A stretch of DNA of 64,000 nt from Dastarcus helophoroides (taxonomy: Eukaryota; Arthropoda; Insecta; Coleoptera; Bothrideridae). The DNA is taken from assembly GCA_028583605.1 (NCBI GenBank), contig CM053327.1:45558059-45622058 (forward strand). Reading direction: 5' to 3'. Under the pieces are notes generated by a model, which saw only the letters and a program-made list of their open reading frames with translations, was not told the origin of the DNA and did no database searches. This document shows, piece by piece, positions 1 through 9,787 of the stretch; within the stretch, counting starts at the first letter, position 1; each line of letters begins with the position of its first letter. A program made the position numbers and the translations under genes.

Positions 1-699
1 TTAATAATAATTAATAATTAGTACTTAATAATTGTAAGAAAACACAATAATTGCAACTCTACATTTAAAATTTTGGAAAAAACATGAAGGAAAATTGGAA
101 TTTTTGTGATTTTAAAATTTTTTTGAAGAAGAGTATGATTAAAAAGTAGGAGTTTTACCAAAAAAATTAAATAGTTATGTTTTATTGGCCTTTTCTTCGC
201 TAGTTACTCCTTTCACAATCCTAAATTTCAGTAGCCTTCTGTTAAGGATTAGCAATCTGTTATAGATTGCCGCAAACAGCGATTGCGTTAGATCTTGGTT
301 TGTCAATCGCTGTTTGTGACTTAACTCTGAAAAAAATTGTTATAACTTAGAAGAAATTTAGAAATAACCAGCTTTTTTCAAGCTGTTTATAATCTTGAAG
401 AAATTTAAATTTTAAACTCGAAATTTGATTCCAAAATTTTGAAATTGTTTCCTGAAGTTTAGGCTCTAAATCCCAACTGTTGACATTTCGTTTTAGAGTT
501 AAAATACTTTAAAAAAATTAGAACACTCTATTTCTCTATTTTAATTTGGAACCTTTGAAAAGGTCGATTTTTTTTTAATTTCCGAAAAATGTTTATAAAT
601 TTCTAGAAAATGTTTGAATATTTCTTTTCGAAACTTTATCTTGAATCTCCACATTAACTCGCAATTCCCAGCTTTTTTCAAACTGTTTATAATCTACAT
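1..699. other. AT-rich spacer, no gene seen
   Basis: No open reading frame of coding character. The phrase CAGCTTTTTTCAA followed by CTGTTTATAATC occurs twice (about 370 and 669), a weak direct repeat. Nothing else is recognisable. Confidence 0.6.
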
Positions 700-814
700 A
701 ATCGACATTGTTGGCGATGGCCATAGTTTCTCTATGGACCAATAGGTGGTAGCACTAAGAGTCATACGCTTGACGCCTGTGAATTTTTTAGTATTTACTT
801 GTCGGAACATTTGT

Positions 815-894
815 TAGCATTCGAGTTGGATATACCAAACTGACGAGATCTAACAAGATCGAAACCGGTATTTGGTTTCCACCAACTTCGAATC
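815..894 (+). ncRNA. candidate hammerhead ribozyme
   Basis: All invariant core positions can be read. CTGACGA (840-846) is followed by stem II (GATCT 847-851 pairing with AGATC 856-860, loop AACA). Then come GAA (861-863) and a short stem III (ACC 864-866 with GGT 874-876). The predicted cleavage-site nucleotide is T877. Stem I is supported by the T878-A839 pair at the core and by outer pairing of 819-829 with 882-893 (six pairs, one bulge, five pairs), with an asymmetric internal loop between them. Hammerheads of this kind are known in Penelope-like and other retroelements and in satellites. The surrounding 700-1065 is non-coding and may be the 3' part of such an element. The fold was worked out by hand; activity is inferred. 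Confidence 0.5.
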
Positions 895-1065
895 TAATAA
901 ATGTTCAAACCTATTGGTCTGTGCATTATAGAATTCTCGTCTTCTGGGAACTTTCCTAGAGAGCAACCGCTTCGCTAGGTGGCAGTGTTTCAACTGTTGG
1001 TAGTTCAGCTACCTATGATTCGCCACTATACACGCCGCCTGGAGGGCTGCATGAATTTGTAATCT

Positions 1066-2090
1066 AGGTTGCATTCTTCTTGCATTCTAAATTCTACACA
1101 ATCTGAAAAAAAATATTTCCATTTCAAGGCTAAAGTGGAAATCTTTTAAAAAAAATCAAAGTTTCCGGGATCAAAATTACTATTTTAAGGTAAATAAAAT
1201 CGTTAAACATTTTCTAAGATGTCACCGTCTACTCTAAAAATTTCGATCCCAATTTCAAGATCCCAACTTTAACTTGGAATATAATGTTGTATTTTCCCTG
1301 AAATTTGTATTTGAAATTTAAAAATTTCAAGGTTAAAGTTGAAATACCGAGATTTCAGTTAAAATTCTAAGAAAAAACCTTATTTTGGAATTTTAGGTAG
1401 TCGGCATCATATAAAATCATATTAATTTAAATTTGGGATTTCGAAAAAAATTGATGTACTAAAAATGGTGGAATTTGAAAGAAAAAATTGGCGAAAAATC
1501 GAAAATTTGATCAATAACTTCAAAAAATAGAGATATCAAATTGGAAATAGAAAACAAAAGTTTAAGGAAAGAAGTAAATTTGGAGTCCTCTAAAGAAAGT
1601 TCAAATTTCCAGAATTTGCAAATAAAAATGTAAGGAAAGCCCAGTTTTCTTAACTTGAATGAAAAACACGCTACTGCTTTATTTCAAAGTTGCAATAGAG
1701 GATATTTTTTTTAAACTCGAAATTTTAAGAAAAGAAAAGAAATAGAGTAATTTCTAGATAAAAGTCGAAATTTCAAAAAATATGTCGACAATTTTGATAA
1801 AAGATCAAGTTAAAATTTTAATTTGGTTTAAAATTTTGATAACAAAGTCAATATTCTCTCGAAAATGTGGAAATTGTTAGTTTCTAATTTAATTTTTAAA
1901 CAGAAATGAGCGACTAAGAGTAAACACTTAATTTTGAGATCAAAGTGGCACGGATTTGTGTAAAATTTTGAAAACAAAATTGCAATTTCTAAGAAAAAAT
2001 TCCAAACTTAGAGGTAAAATAAAAACTGTCATATGTACATAAATTCAACGAACCGAAATAAACCGATATTTTTTTCCGGTTTTGCGTTTC
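1066..2090. other. AT-rich spacer, no gene seen
   Basis: Low-complexity DNA with many variations on AAATTTCAAG and AAATTTCGA, resembling very decayed copies of the short repeat that forms a dense array at 15-19 kb. No reading frame or RNA gene is visible. Confidence 0.5.
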
Positions 2091-2205
2091 TATAGCCAAG
2101 CTGATAGCGTGGCTGTCGAAACGCGTTAGAGCAACCTTTGTTGTGTTTTTTAATCTTTTTTGGTTTCAGGGGACAAATTTGGTATTTCAATTTTTGGAAA
2201 TATAA
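2091..2205 (+). mobile_element. Penelope-like short repeat, copy 1 (family P1)
   Basis: This copy starts with a hairpin region reading CTGATAGCGTGGCTGTCGAA (2101-2120), followed by CGCGTT and the family body (TTGTGTTTTTTAATC, then GGTTTCAGGGGACAA). Other copies lie at 2361-2514, 8734-8927, 9182-9235, 9317-9546, 44357-44515, 52585-52636 and 56521-56626. The hairpin followed by CGAAACG resembles the stem II and GAAAC part of hammerheads in Penelope-like elements, but the CTGANGA core is mutated here. No coding capacity. The family name used here is local to this annotation. Confidence 0.55.
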
Positions 2206-2360
2206 GAATCTGAAATTTAGGTTTAATACTACGTTACCAAAGTCATACTTGTGAAGTAGTTTCCAGTAGATAATTTCACAAATTAATAGTTCATAAAAAA
2301 AAGTATTAATTCTCCAAAATTGTTAAGCAATTTGGCCCCAGTTGGTATCTGCTTTAAAAT

Positions 2361-2514
2361 TTTGATGGAACGGACTGGTCCTTGGTTATCTTCGAAAATT
2401 GAAACACAGAACTTGTCCCCTGAAACCAAGAAAGATTAAAAAATACAACAAGAGCAACCTTTGTTGTGTTTTTTAATCTTTCTTGGTTTCAGGGGACAAG
2501 TGTGTTTCAATTTT
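2361..2514. mobile_element. P1 insertion, inverted pair, with 11-bp target duplication
   Basis: Flanked by TGCTTTAAAAT at 2350-2360 and 2515-2525. The left part is the reverse complement of the family 3' end (GATGGAACGGACTGGTCC). The right part runs forward from AGAGCAACC to GTGTTTCAA. The two parts form a palindrome with 39-bp arms (2412-2450 and 2462-2500) around an 11-base spacer. It lies about 120 bp before the start codon of the TRPA gene. Confidence 0.7.
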
Positions 2515-2635
2515 TGCTTTAAAATATTTCCTTCGTTGCCATCGTTGGCAAATCCTCTTAAAATATTAACAATCTAAACATCTAAATTGTTTTAGATGAC
2601 AGAAGCAACCATCCCTTACTGATCCAAATCAATCA

Positions 2636-5137
2636 ATGATGACTTTCGATCAGCAATTCGAACTTCAGTCAGTCTCAGTGGATACACCCGAAATAAACGA
2701 GGAAACCATAAGTCTTCTACAACATCAATATAATTCAGTTACAAACGTCAGCTCCAATTATGTTCAACACAAAGCTGTGGTACCCTCAATTCTAGAAAAA
2801 TCTAAAGACGATGCAACCACCCCCGAAGACTTACAACGACTGAAAGAAAACCCATCCGTCGACATAGAAGAATACGACATTAATTGGTACTATTGGGAAG
2901 CCGTTCACTATCTATCGAAACGAAGCGATCCAAAATTACTAAAAGTCCTCGTGGATGGAATAGGCAACAAAATCAACAATCTAACAGCTCTCTCAGAAAA
3001 CGCATTACACGTACTACTAAAATATGGAAAATACAACAGCGACGCCAAAGTAATACTCAGAAACGGGAACAAAATGCAAACTTGTCAATTTTTATTGAAG
3101 CAACACAAAGATATCTTCGATTGCGCCAATATTCTCATCCAAGGAGACATCAACGTCAATCACGGCGATCTCTGGGGTAACACACCGATCGCCTTAGCCA
3201 TAAACAGAAGATACTACAACGTAATAAGGCTGCTAATACGAAACAAAGCGGATTTGGAATGCCTCGTAGAAAATAACCTTTCAGCTCGCGAAATTTTAAA
3301 AAAGTTGAATTTCACAAAGTTACCGAATTTCTTCTCGTTTGAAAAATCCAAAAAAGAGTTGCTTTTCGATTACCTGAGATCGCGAAACGAAATCGAATTC
3401 GTCGGTTTCAACAACGGCAACCTCAGCCAATACAAGGATATATTCGATGAGAAAACTATGGAAAATTCGTGTTGTACGTTACTGCAATTTTGTTTCAGAC
3501 GGGGGTTCTTGGATTGTTTTGCAAGTTTAGCGGACGACTCGACCGAACCAAACATTTTTTCGAGTAAACTGTTGGCGATCTTTTGTCAAAAAGGTTACTT
3601 CAAAGCAATAAGACATCTGATAGAGAACGGTGCCGATGTAAATTTTAGTATAAGAAAATTTCAAGACTCTTTAATATCTAGCGCGGTCGAAAGAAGTTAT
3701 TTTCCTTTTCTGGCGGTTGTTTTGTATTTAGATTGCGAAGACAATACAGAAAATTGTTTATTTCTGTGGAGGTTGGCGCAAAATTGTCTTAACGATATAT
3801 GTGGTCGGGGGAACGTACGAAAAGAAATTTTGACCCTCAAGCGAAATATGGAATATTCGTTGATGTTATTATTGTCCAAGATTGATACTTGCGTAGAAAA
3901 ATTATCTAGTCAAGAGCTGCGATCGACTCTCAACAAAGCTATAGCAAATACCAGTGATGAAACCGTTAGGTTGGTTCTAAAGCTAGATCCCCCTCTTATT
4001 ATTAGCGAGGATAATGTGAAGAAAATGAATTTAAAACTGTTGGAAGAACATTTGGATAACTGTATAGAACAAAGTGGTTGCAGCGATAAAGAAATCTTGT
4101 TAAATTGCATCTCTTTGGTCGGTGACACTAGAATAACCGAAGTAATTGAAAAAACCCTAACCGAAGACGAATTTGAGCATCTTATAACCCATCCCACATT
4201 TATTCTTCTTATAAATTTAATGTGGAAAGAAATGAGAGTTTTCTTTTACATTAACCTGGCATATGTCTTTATGTATTTCGTGTCGCTTCTCCTCTACATT
4301 ATCGACTACTTTCAAGATGTAAACGATTTTACCCCTTGTAAAATACTTTTCTACGCTTTGTTCGCTTTGGTGTCCCTTTTAGAATTATTTCAGCTGCTTT
4401 CTTTAAGACTGCAATACGTTAAAAGCAAACAGAGTATCGTGAAAATGTCCCTCATTTCGTTTTCGATTGCGTTAGTTACTGCCCAAATCAAATCGGTTTG
4501 GATGATTTTAACGCTTTTATTTGCGACTGTCGAGCTAACTCTAATGTTGGGCAGAGTGCCACGTTTCGCCAAATATACGGTGGTATTCCAATCGGTAACG
4601 TATTTTTTTAAATTTTTCGCTTTTTATTTTCTACAATTTGTGACATTCGCCATTTGTTTTTGGATCCTGTTCGCCGATAAAAACAACTGGTCCAAAAACG
4701 AAGCTTTTTCTATGCTCTTCAACAACACATTTCAAACCATCACCAGGTTCACCGGGGAACTCAACATCGAAAAAGAGGAGTTGGACAAGGCTCCTGTCTT
4801 GGGCCGCGTCGTTTTCGTCGTATTTATCCTCGGTATGCCGATTATTTTGAATAATATTATGGTTGGGGTGATGGTAACGGATATGGATAGCATTCAGAGG
4901 AAGGCGAAGTTGTACGAGCTTCAAATGCACGCCGGGTATGCGTGTCGTTTGGAAAAAATGAAATTGTGCTCGTTTTCTAAAATTATTAAAGGAAAAATTT
5001 GCGTTAAATTGGATGACATAAATATAGGTAACAAGACGAAACTTCGGATTAAAGAAATGATTAATTCGAAAAATGTTTCCGTTGAAGAGAATTTGTTGAA
5101 AAATGTGTATCGATTTATAGAGAAAACTGCTAGATGA
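2636..5137 (+). CDS. TRPA-family cation channel, painless-like
   Basis: Single open frame of 833 residues beginning ATGATG, with no intron. A pyrimidine-rich stretch ending in TTTTAG just upstream (to about 2594) could be a 5'UTR splice acceptor. The N-terminal half carries ankyrin-type repeats (for example residues near 180-210, with DLWGNTPIALAINRRYYNVI). The C-terminal half has a six-helix channel unit: TM1 about 535-556, further helices about 570-592, 604-640 and 654-679, a pore region about 688-715, and TM6 about 722-748 ending NNIMVGVMVTDM. A basic cytosolic tail follows. TRPA channels are plasma-membrane, Ca2+-permeable sensors; painless serves heat and mechanical nociception in flies. 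Length is near that of fly painless (about 900). TRPA assignment is fairly firm; painless over pyrexia or other insect TRPAs is inferred from weak ankyrin repeats and overall look. Confidence 0.8.
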   Translation: MMTFDQQFELQSVSVDTPEINEETISLLQHQYNSVTNVSSNYVQHKAVVPSILEKSKDDATTPEDLQRLKENPSVDIEEYDINWYYWEAVHYLSKRSDPKLLKVLVDGIGNKINNLTALSENALHVLLKYGKYNSDAKVILRNGNKMQTCQFLLKQHKDIFDCANILIQGDINVNHGDLWGNTPIALAINRRYYNVIRLLIRNKADLECLVENNLSAREILKKLNFTKLPNFFSFEKSKKELLFDYLRSRNEIEFVGFNNGNLSQYKDIFDEKTMENSCCTLLQFCFRRGFLDCFASLADDSTEPNIFSSKLLAIFCQKGYFKAIRHLIENGADVNFSIRKFQDSLISSAVERSYFPFLAVVLYLDCEDNTENCLFLWRLAQNCLNDICGRGNVRKEILTLKRNMEYSLMLLLSKIDTCVEKLSSQELRSTLNKAIANTSDETVRLVLKLDPPLIISEDNVKKMNLKLLEEHLDNCIEQSGCSDKEILLNCISLVGDTRITEVIEKTLTEDEFEHLITHPTFILLINLMWKEMRVFFYINLAYVFMYFVSLLLYIIDYFQDVNDFTPCKILFYALFALVSLLELFQLLSLRLQYVKSKQSIVKMSLISFSIALVTAQIKSVWMILTLLFATVELTLMLGRVPRFAKYTVVFQSVTYFFKFFAFYFLQFVTFAICFWILFADKNNWSKNEAFSMLFNNTFQTITRFTGELNIEKEELDKAPVLGRVVFVVFILGMPIILNNIMVGVMVTDMDSIQRKAKLYELQMHAGYACRLEKMKLCSFSKIIKGKICVKLDDINIGNKTKLRIKEMINSKNVSVEENLLKNVYRFIEKTAR

Positions 5138-5395
5138 AGTTAATTGATTTAAATTTAATTGAGCATACAAATACAATTCAGTTTGTATTAAATGATCATT
5201 AAATTAGATATTTGTTTTATAATTTCCAAAAATTGAAGAGGTTTGATGCATTTTTCCTTTAGTAATGTAAAATATGTGTAAAAATGGATATGAAACTTTA
5301 AGTTTTCAAATTTTAGTTTCGTAAGCAACCATAAATATCCAATATTATTAAAAATGTATAAAATTTATTTATTTTTTAATATATTTATGTATACT

Positions 5396-5401
5396 AATAA
5401 A
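5396..5401 (+). terminator. poly(A) signal of the TRPA gene
   Basis: AATAAA about 260 bp after the stop codon, followed by T-rich and TG-containing sequence. It is the first canonical signal in the 3' region. Confidence 0.5.
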
Positions 5402-5597
5402 CATATTTTTATATTTACTGTTTGTTTTATTTATTTATTCATATTTTTATCCTGAAACTTATTTATAAGACTAACTGCAAATAAAAAAACTTACTCTGAA
5501 GTCAAGATTTTATTGAAAAGACTTTCGACTTCCTTCTTTACTAGAAATATTTGTTCCTAGAAATTTGTATGTACAGCACTTTACTGTACTTTCGTAC

Positions 5598-5935
5598 TGT
5601 TGCGGGCTATCGGTTCGAATTAACACTTGCTGACTTGAATAATACCCACTTTATTTTCAAACTCAACTCGGATCACTGCAACTCAACAATTAACTCACTT
5701 AATATTGACTTCTACTAACGCACTAACTACATTGATTCTAACTGACTTGTTCGAAAGAAAGCTGACCGCCTTATACAGTTTTGGCTCCCGGCTTCTAGAA
5801 CTTTTCGGCGGAGAAGGCTTATCGTTTGCCGAAATTTCTGGCGTTTGTTTCGTTATCGCGGCCGCTTTCTCCTTATCAGATCTTTCTAGAAACTTTTTTT
5901 TATGTACTAAATTCTACAATTTACATTTCGTTACA
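5598..5935 (-). mobile_element. solo LTR, Ty3/gypsy type, 338 bp
   Basis: Bounded by TGTTGCGG and CGTTACA and flanked by the 4-bp duplication GTAC (5594-5597 and 5936-5939). On the minus strand it contains GCGGCCGCGATAACG-type sequence, TATA-like ACTGTATAAGGCGGTC and a sense AATAAAGTGGG poly(A) signal, as in the related LTR at 12948-13311. No internal domain remains, so this is an excision product of LTR-LTR recombination. Confidence 0.85.
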
Positions 5936-5939
5936 GTAC

Positions 5940-6770
5940 TATACTTTACTTACTATACTTTACTATACTTTCGTTTTCGAATTTTTTCCTGTTCCTCCGA
6001 CAACCATATACTCGGTTTTATTAAAGTTTATTTGCAAACCCCATTTCACATTTTGAGAATGAAATTGGCAAACAGAAGGTGAACATAGAGAAGAACAAAA
6101 TTAATAGAAATTTCGAGAAAATGACGAATTTTTAAAATAAAAGTAAAAATGTTTAAATAGAAAAGTCATCCTGACTTCCATGTTTTTGCGAGACTACACC
6201 TAAGCAACCAGGATTCCGGTCTAGGGAAAGTAAAAAAAGCATAGTTTGAAATGGATATTTTAATTTTTTTCCAGGAGCAGACGTTTTTTCTAGGAAAAGT
6301 CCTTCAGTTTCAAACCTAATCTACAAAATCGATTGGTGATGTTGCCTACCGTACTGGAATGTGGTTGCAAGGAAAATGCAGGTCAGTATTTTGTGTTGCC
6401 TACTGTTCACATCCATTATTACGTTCATTTACATGTAATAGTTCCATAAACCGGCGTTGCCGAATCCTTTTTTTTTTAGGATATCTTGGGTTTTGGCTAA
6501 AAAATTATTAGAATTTGATTTTCTCAATTCATTTATTCACCTGCATCTTTTGATTATTTCCTGAATGTACATGTTAAACAACATTTCGTTTTCTTATTGA
6601 AGATTGAACGAAATATAGGAAAACAAAATGATGCTGTCGAGAATAGTTGCGAATCCCATAAATGTTTTACTTCGCGGATGATAGAATAAGGATAGTGCAC
6701 GGGCTATATTGGCCATGTATAAAACTTTGACCGAAATGCGTCAAGAAAGTGGAGTAGCTCCGACTGTTTC
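5940..6770. other. spacer, no gene seen
   Basis: AT-rich sequence between the solo LTR and the CT microsatellite. Short open frames here are not coding-like. No repeat boundary was found. Confidence 0.5.
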
Positions 6771-6778
6771 TCCTCTCT

Positions 6779-6961
<183 letters not shown>

Positions 6962-6970
6962 GTTGAAAAT

Positions 6971-7318
6971 CATTGGTTATGTTGAACGGGCAAGAGATCA
7001 TAATAGCAATTGCAGCTTAGTTATTCTGTTGAAAGACTACGAAAAACCCACCTTAAACATTTTTAGATTTCTCCTAAATCATCTTTTTCGTAAAAAATAT
7101 GCATTGAATACACTAAGAAATGACATTAAAATTAAAGGAAATCGGTAAGTTCTGACATTTCTCAACAGGTATTTAATAGCCATATTTATTTACTTCGTTG
7201 CTCATTGGTAGTAGAATTCTATCACTCTTGATATCACGAGAACGTAGTACCTACTCTCTAGACGCTTTTTCGACACCGTTTTCCGCGGTCGTGCACTATA
7301 CTCCTTTTATAATCCGTG
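6971..7318. repeat. dispersed repeat, ~348 bp, copy A
   Basis: Matches 43188-43534 over its whole length with roughly one difference per 10-15 bases. Both copies begin CATTGGT(T/C)ATG and end TATAATCCGTG, after which the flanks differ completely. No TIR or coding frame is evident. Probably a non-autonomous transposable element of unknown class. Confidence 0.75.
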
Positions 7319-7592
7319 TTCCACTCATTTGAATTATCGTCTGTTGGCGACACTGCAGGTGGAGCATAGAGAAAGTCTCTGCTTCTGAGGTAGTGACAGT
7401 TTGCTACGGGGAATACCCGAAGAAAACAAAGACAGAATTTAAATATAATGCCCAATTGTTGTCATATTAGATCAACTTCAGAGGGTGTTCACCCTAACAA
7501 TGGTTTCAGTAGATATTTACCTTACCTATGATACAAAAGAATGTTAACTCTATTTTCTTTTACGAACTTATTTGTACAATGCATGTTAATAA

Positions 7593-7953
7593 TGTTATGG
7601 CCTTATCGGTTCGAATTGATTATTAACACGTAAATTGAATAATACCCAGTTTATAGCCAAACTAAACTCCGAACATTACAACTGGATAATGAACTCAGTG
7701 ATTTACTTCTAACTACTAACTCACTAATTACGCTGAGTGACTCTAACTAACTGATCCTTGAGGGAAAGGCGTCCGCCTTATATAGATTTCGCTTCCGGGT
7801 TCTAGAAGTTTTCGGCAGATAAGGCTTATCGTTGGCCGAAATTTCTGGAACGCTCATCTACCGTTTGCTTCATTATCGCGGCCGCTTTCCCTTATCAGAT
7901 CTTTCTAGAAAATTTTCTTACGTACTAAATTCTACAATTTACATTTCGTTACA
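7593..7953 (-). mobile_element. solo LTR, same gypsy family, 361 bp
   Basis: Runs from TGTTATGGCC to CGTTACA, flanked by the 4-bp duplication ATAA (7589-7592 and 7954-7957). Closely similar to the LTRs at 5598 and 12948 (shared GCGGCCGC, TCTTTCTAGAAA and TATATA motifs). Confidence 0.85.
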
Positions 7954-8733
7954 ATAATTAGGTGAATCCAAGGCTATCCATTTTGCTTATTGTATTTATA
8001 ACCTACAATATTCCTTTCCTTTCGTAAAATCTTCTAAATAGCAGTATATTCTCACAATATGGCAACGTTGAAAAACACTTCAAGGTTTCAACGTAAGAAC
8101 TGTTTAAACGTATGCTTCTCTATATACAGAGAGGCCACAAGATTGTGATAAAAACCGTCTGTAGCGCGTTGCATATTGCACATGTCTAAAAAACCAAACA
8201 TTACATTTCTCCGTGGTGTTGTTGAGTTAGGTTGTGCTTGGAATGCATTTTAATTTAAATATTGCAGTTACATAAGTACTATTTATTATCAATTAAATTA
8301 AAAAGGTGAGTATTATCAATGAAATAAAACTTGTTAATAAATTAAGCAAATACATATTGGTCTATTAAATCACATGAGCAACATAAAAAAAGAAAATGGA
8401 ATACGAGATATACACGGGGAATTACCCAAACAATGTTAACAATCATTTCATACAGAAAATTTTGATTTTTATCTTAAAAGTTGGAAAGTTTGATGAGCGA
8501 AAGTTGAGGAGAAAAAAACAGAATTAATCGAAAAATGAGAATTTTTATATAAGACCGACCGAAACTAGATGTTTGGCCGAATCCGAAACTTATGACAATT
8601 GTATTAGTATACACGTACAATCAAAACAAAAACAGTAACAAGTAAAAACAGTTTAAATCTTATGTTAGGTACTACTTAACTACTTTTTAGTTTTACATCA
8701 AATTAGCCACTTTGAGTTTAATAGTATCTTTCA
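7954..8733. other. spacer, no gene seen
   Basis: AT-rich, no coding frame, no recognised repeat. It leads into the cluster of P1-family insertions. Confidence 0.5.
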
Positions 8734-9235
8734 GCCAAGATGATAGCTTGACTATCGAAACGTGTTGTGTTTTTTACTCTTTCTCGGTTTCAAGGGACAA
8801 GATTTGTGTATCAATTTTTGAAGATAACCAAGATGTTGATAAAAAACATGAAATTATCAAAAATTGAAATACAACAATTGTCCCCTGAAACCAAGAAAGA
8901 TTAAAAAACATAACAGAGGTTGCTTTACAGGATATATGGTACTTCTTCCGGGATTGGACCGTGTCAAAGAACTACTAAAAGTGTTCGACGTTTCGCCCAC
9001 CATCATAGGGGGCTTCTTCAGGAACAAAGGAACAATAAATGATGATTTGTTTCTGACCAAACTCCCTACGATGGTGGGCGAAACGTCGAATACTTTTAGC
9101 GGTTCTTTGACACGGTCCAATCCCGGAAGAAGTATATCCTGTACTGACTCTGACCGTGGAATGCTTCGTTATCAGTTTTAACGCTTTTCGATAGCCAACG
9201 CTTTACTCGAAACGCGTTAGAGCAACCTCTGAAAT
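8734..9235. mobile_element. P1-family composite with nested palindrome
   Basis: A forward P1 copy starts with AGATGATAGCTTGACTATCG at about 8739 and runs to about 8835. An inverted P1 piece follows (about 8850-8927, containing TTGTCCCCTGAAACCAAG). A separate palindromic element interrupts at about 8929-9145. A final forward P1 hairpin (9186-9230, CGAAACGCGTTAGAGCAACC) closes the block. The first hairpin retains GATGA of the hammerhead CTGANGA core plus CGAAACG after the stem. Confidence 0.6.
8929..9145. repeat. palindromic element, ~80-bp arms
   Basis: Arms at about 8929-9016 and 9060-9145 are near-perfect inverted copies (GACGTTTCGCCCACCATC against GATGGTGGGCGAAACGTC) around a ~44-bp centre. 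Each arm contains a hairpin followed by CGAAACGTCG, a layout common in Penelope-like terminal repeats. The long frames on both strands are a by-product of the symmetry. Confidence 0.7.
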
Positions 9236-9316
9236 TTTGAGAAATAAAGACATTTCAAGATTAATCTTACAATTTGAAGTGGAAATTCCAATGTTTCTAT
9301 TAGAATTTAATTGGAA

Positions 9317-9546
9317 TTATTTTTTTCTTTGGTGAAACGAACTGGTCCTTGGTTATTTTTAAAAATTGAAATACAAATCTTGTTCCCTGAAACCAAAAAA
9401 GATGAAAAAACCAAACAGAGGTTGCTCTAACGCGTTTCGATCAATATCTCTCTAAAGATGATAGCTTGGCTATTAAAACGCGTTAACCAGTAACCTCTGT
9501 TGTGTTTTTTAATCTTTCTGGTATCAGAGGACAAGATTTGTATTTC
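9317..9546. mobile_element. P1 insertion, inverted pair, with 13-bp target duplication
   Basis: Flanked by AATTTAATTGGAA at 9304-9316 and 9547-9559. The left part is a reversed family 3' end (GAACTGGTCCTTGG) running inward through the reversed hairpin (CGCGTTTCGATC). The right part is forward (AAAGATGATAGCTTGGCTAT, then to TGTATTTC). The insertion ends about 240 bp before the beta-galactosidase start codon. Confidence 0.75.
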
Positions 9547-9787
9547 AATTTAATTGGAAGTTTAACATTTTTCCTGAAATTAAAGAAGAAAGTCTAAAAT
9601 TTTTCCTGAAATTAAAGAAGAAAGTCAGAATGAAAATATTTCGATTTAAAATTTTAAATTTACAATTTTACCATTTAATTGTAAATTTTTTTCTTCCCGA
9701 AGTTAAAAAAAGAAAGTCAGAATTTAGAGAAATTGACAAAATGGACAAAATTTGTATTTCAATATTACGGTTGTTTCAGAAATAAAG

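Noticed and set aside
5705..6082. 125-codon frame on the plus strand
   Set aside because: Mostly antisense to the solo LTR at 5598-5935; no homology-like features.
8857..9181. Overlapping frames on both strands with similar peptides
   Set aside because: They arise from the palindrome, which makes both strands read alike.
9752..9787. Twelve-codon upstream extension of the GH35 protein
   Set aside because: It begins with TTG, not ATG, and overlaps a likely splice acceptor; the ATG at 9788 gives a better start.
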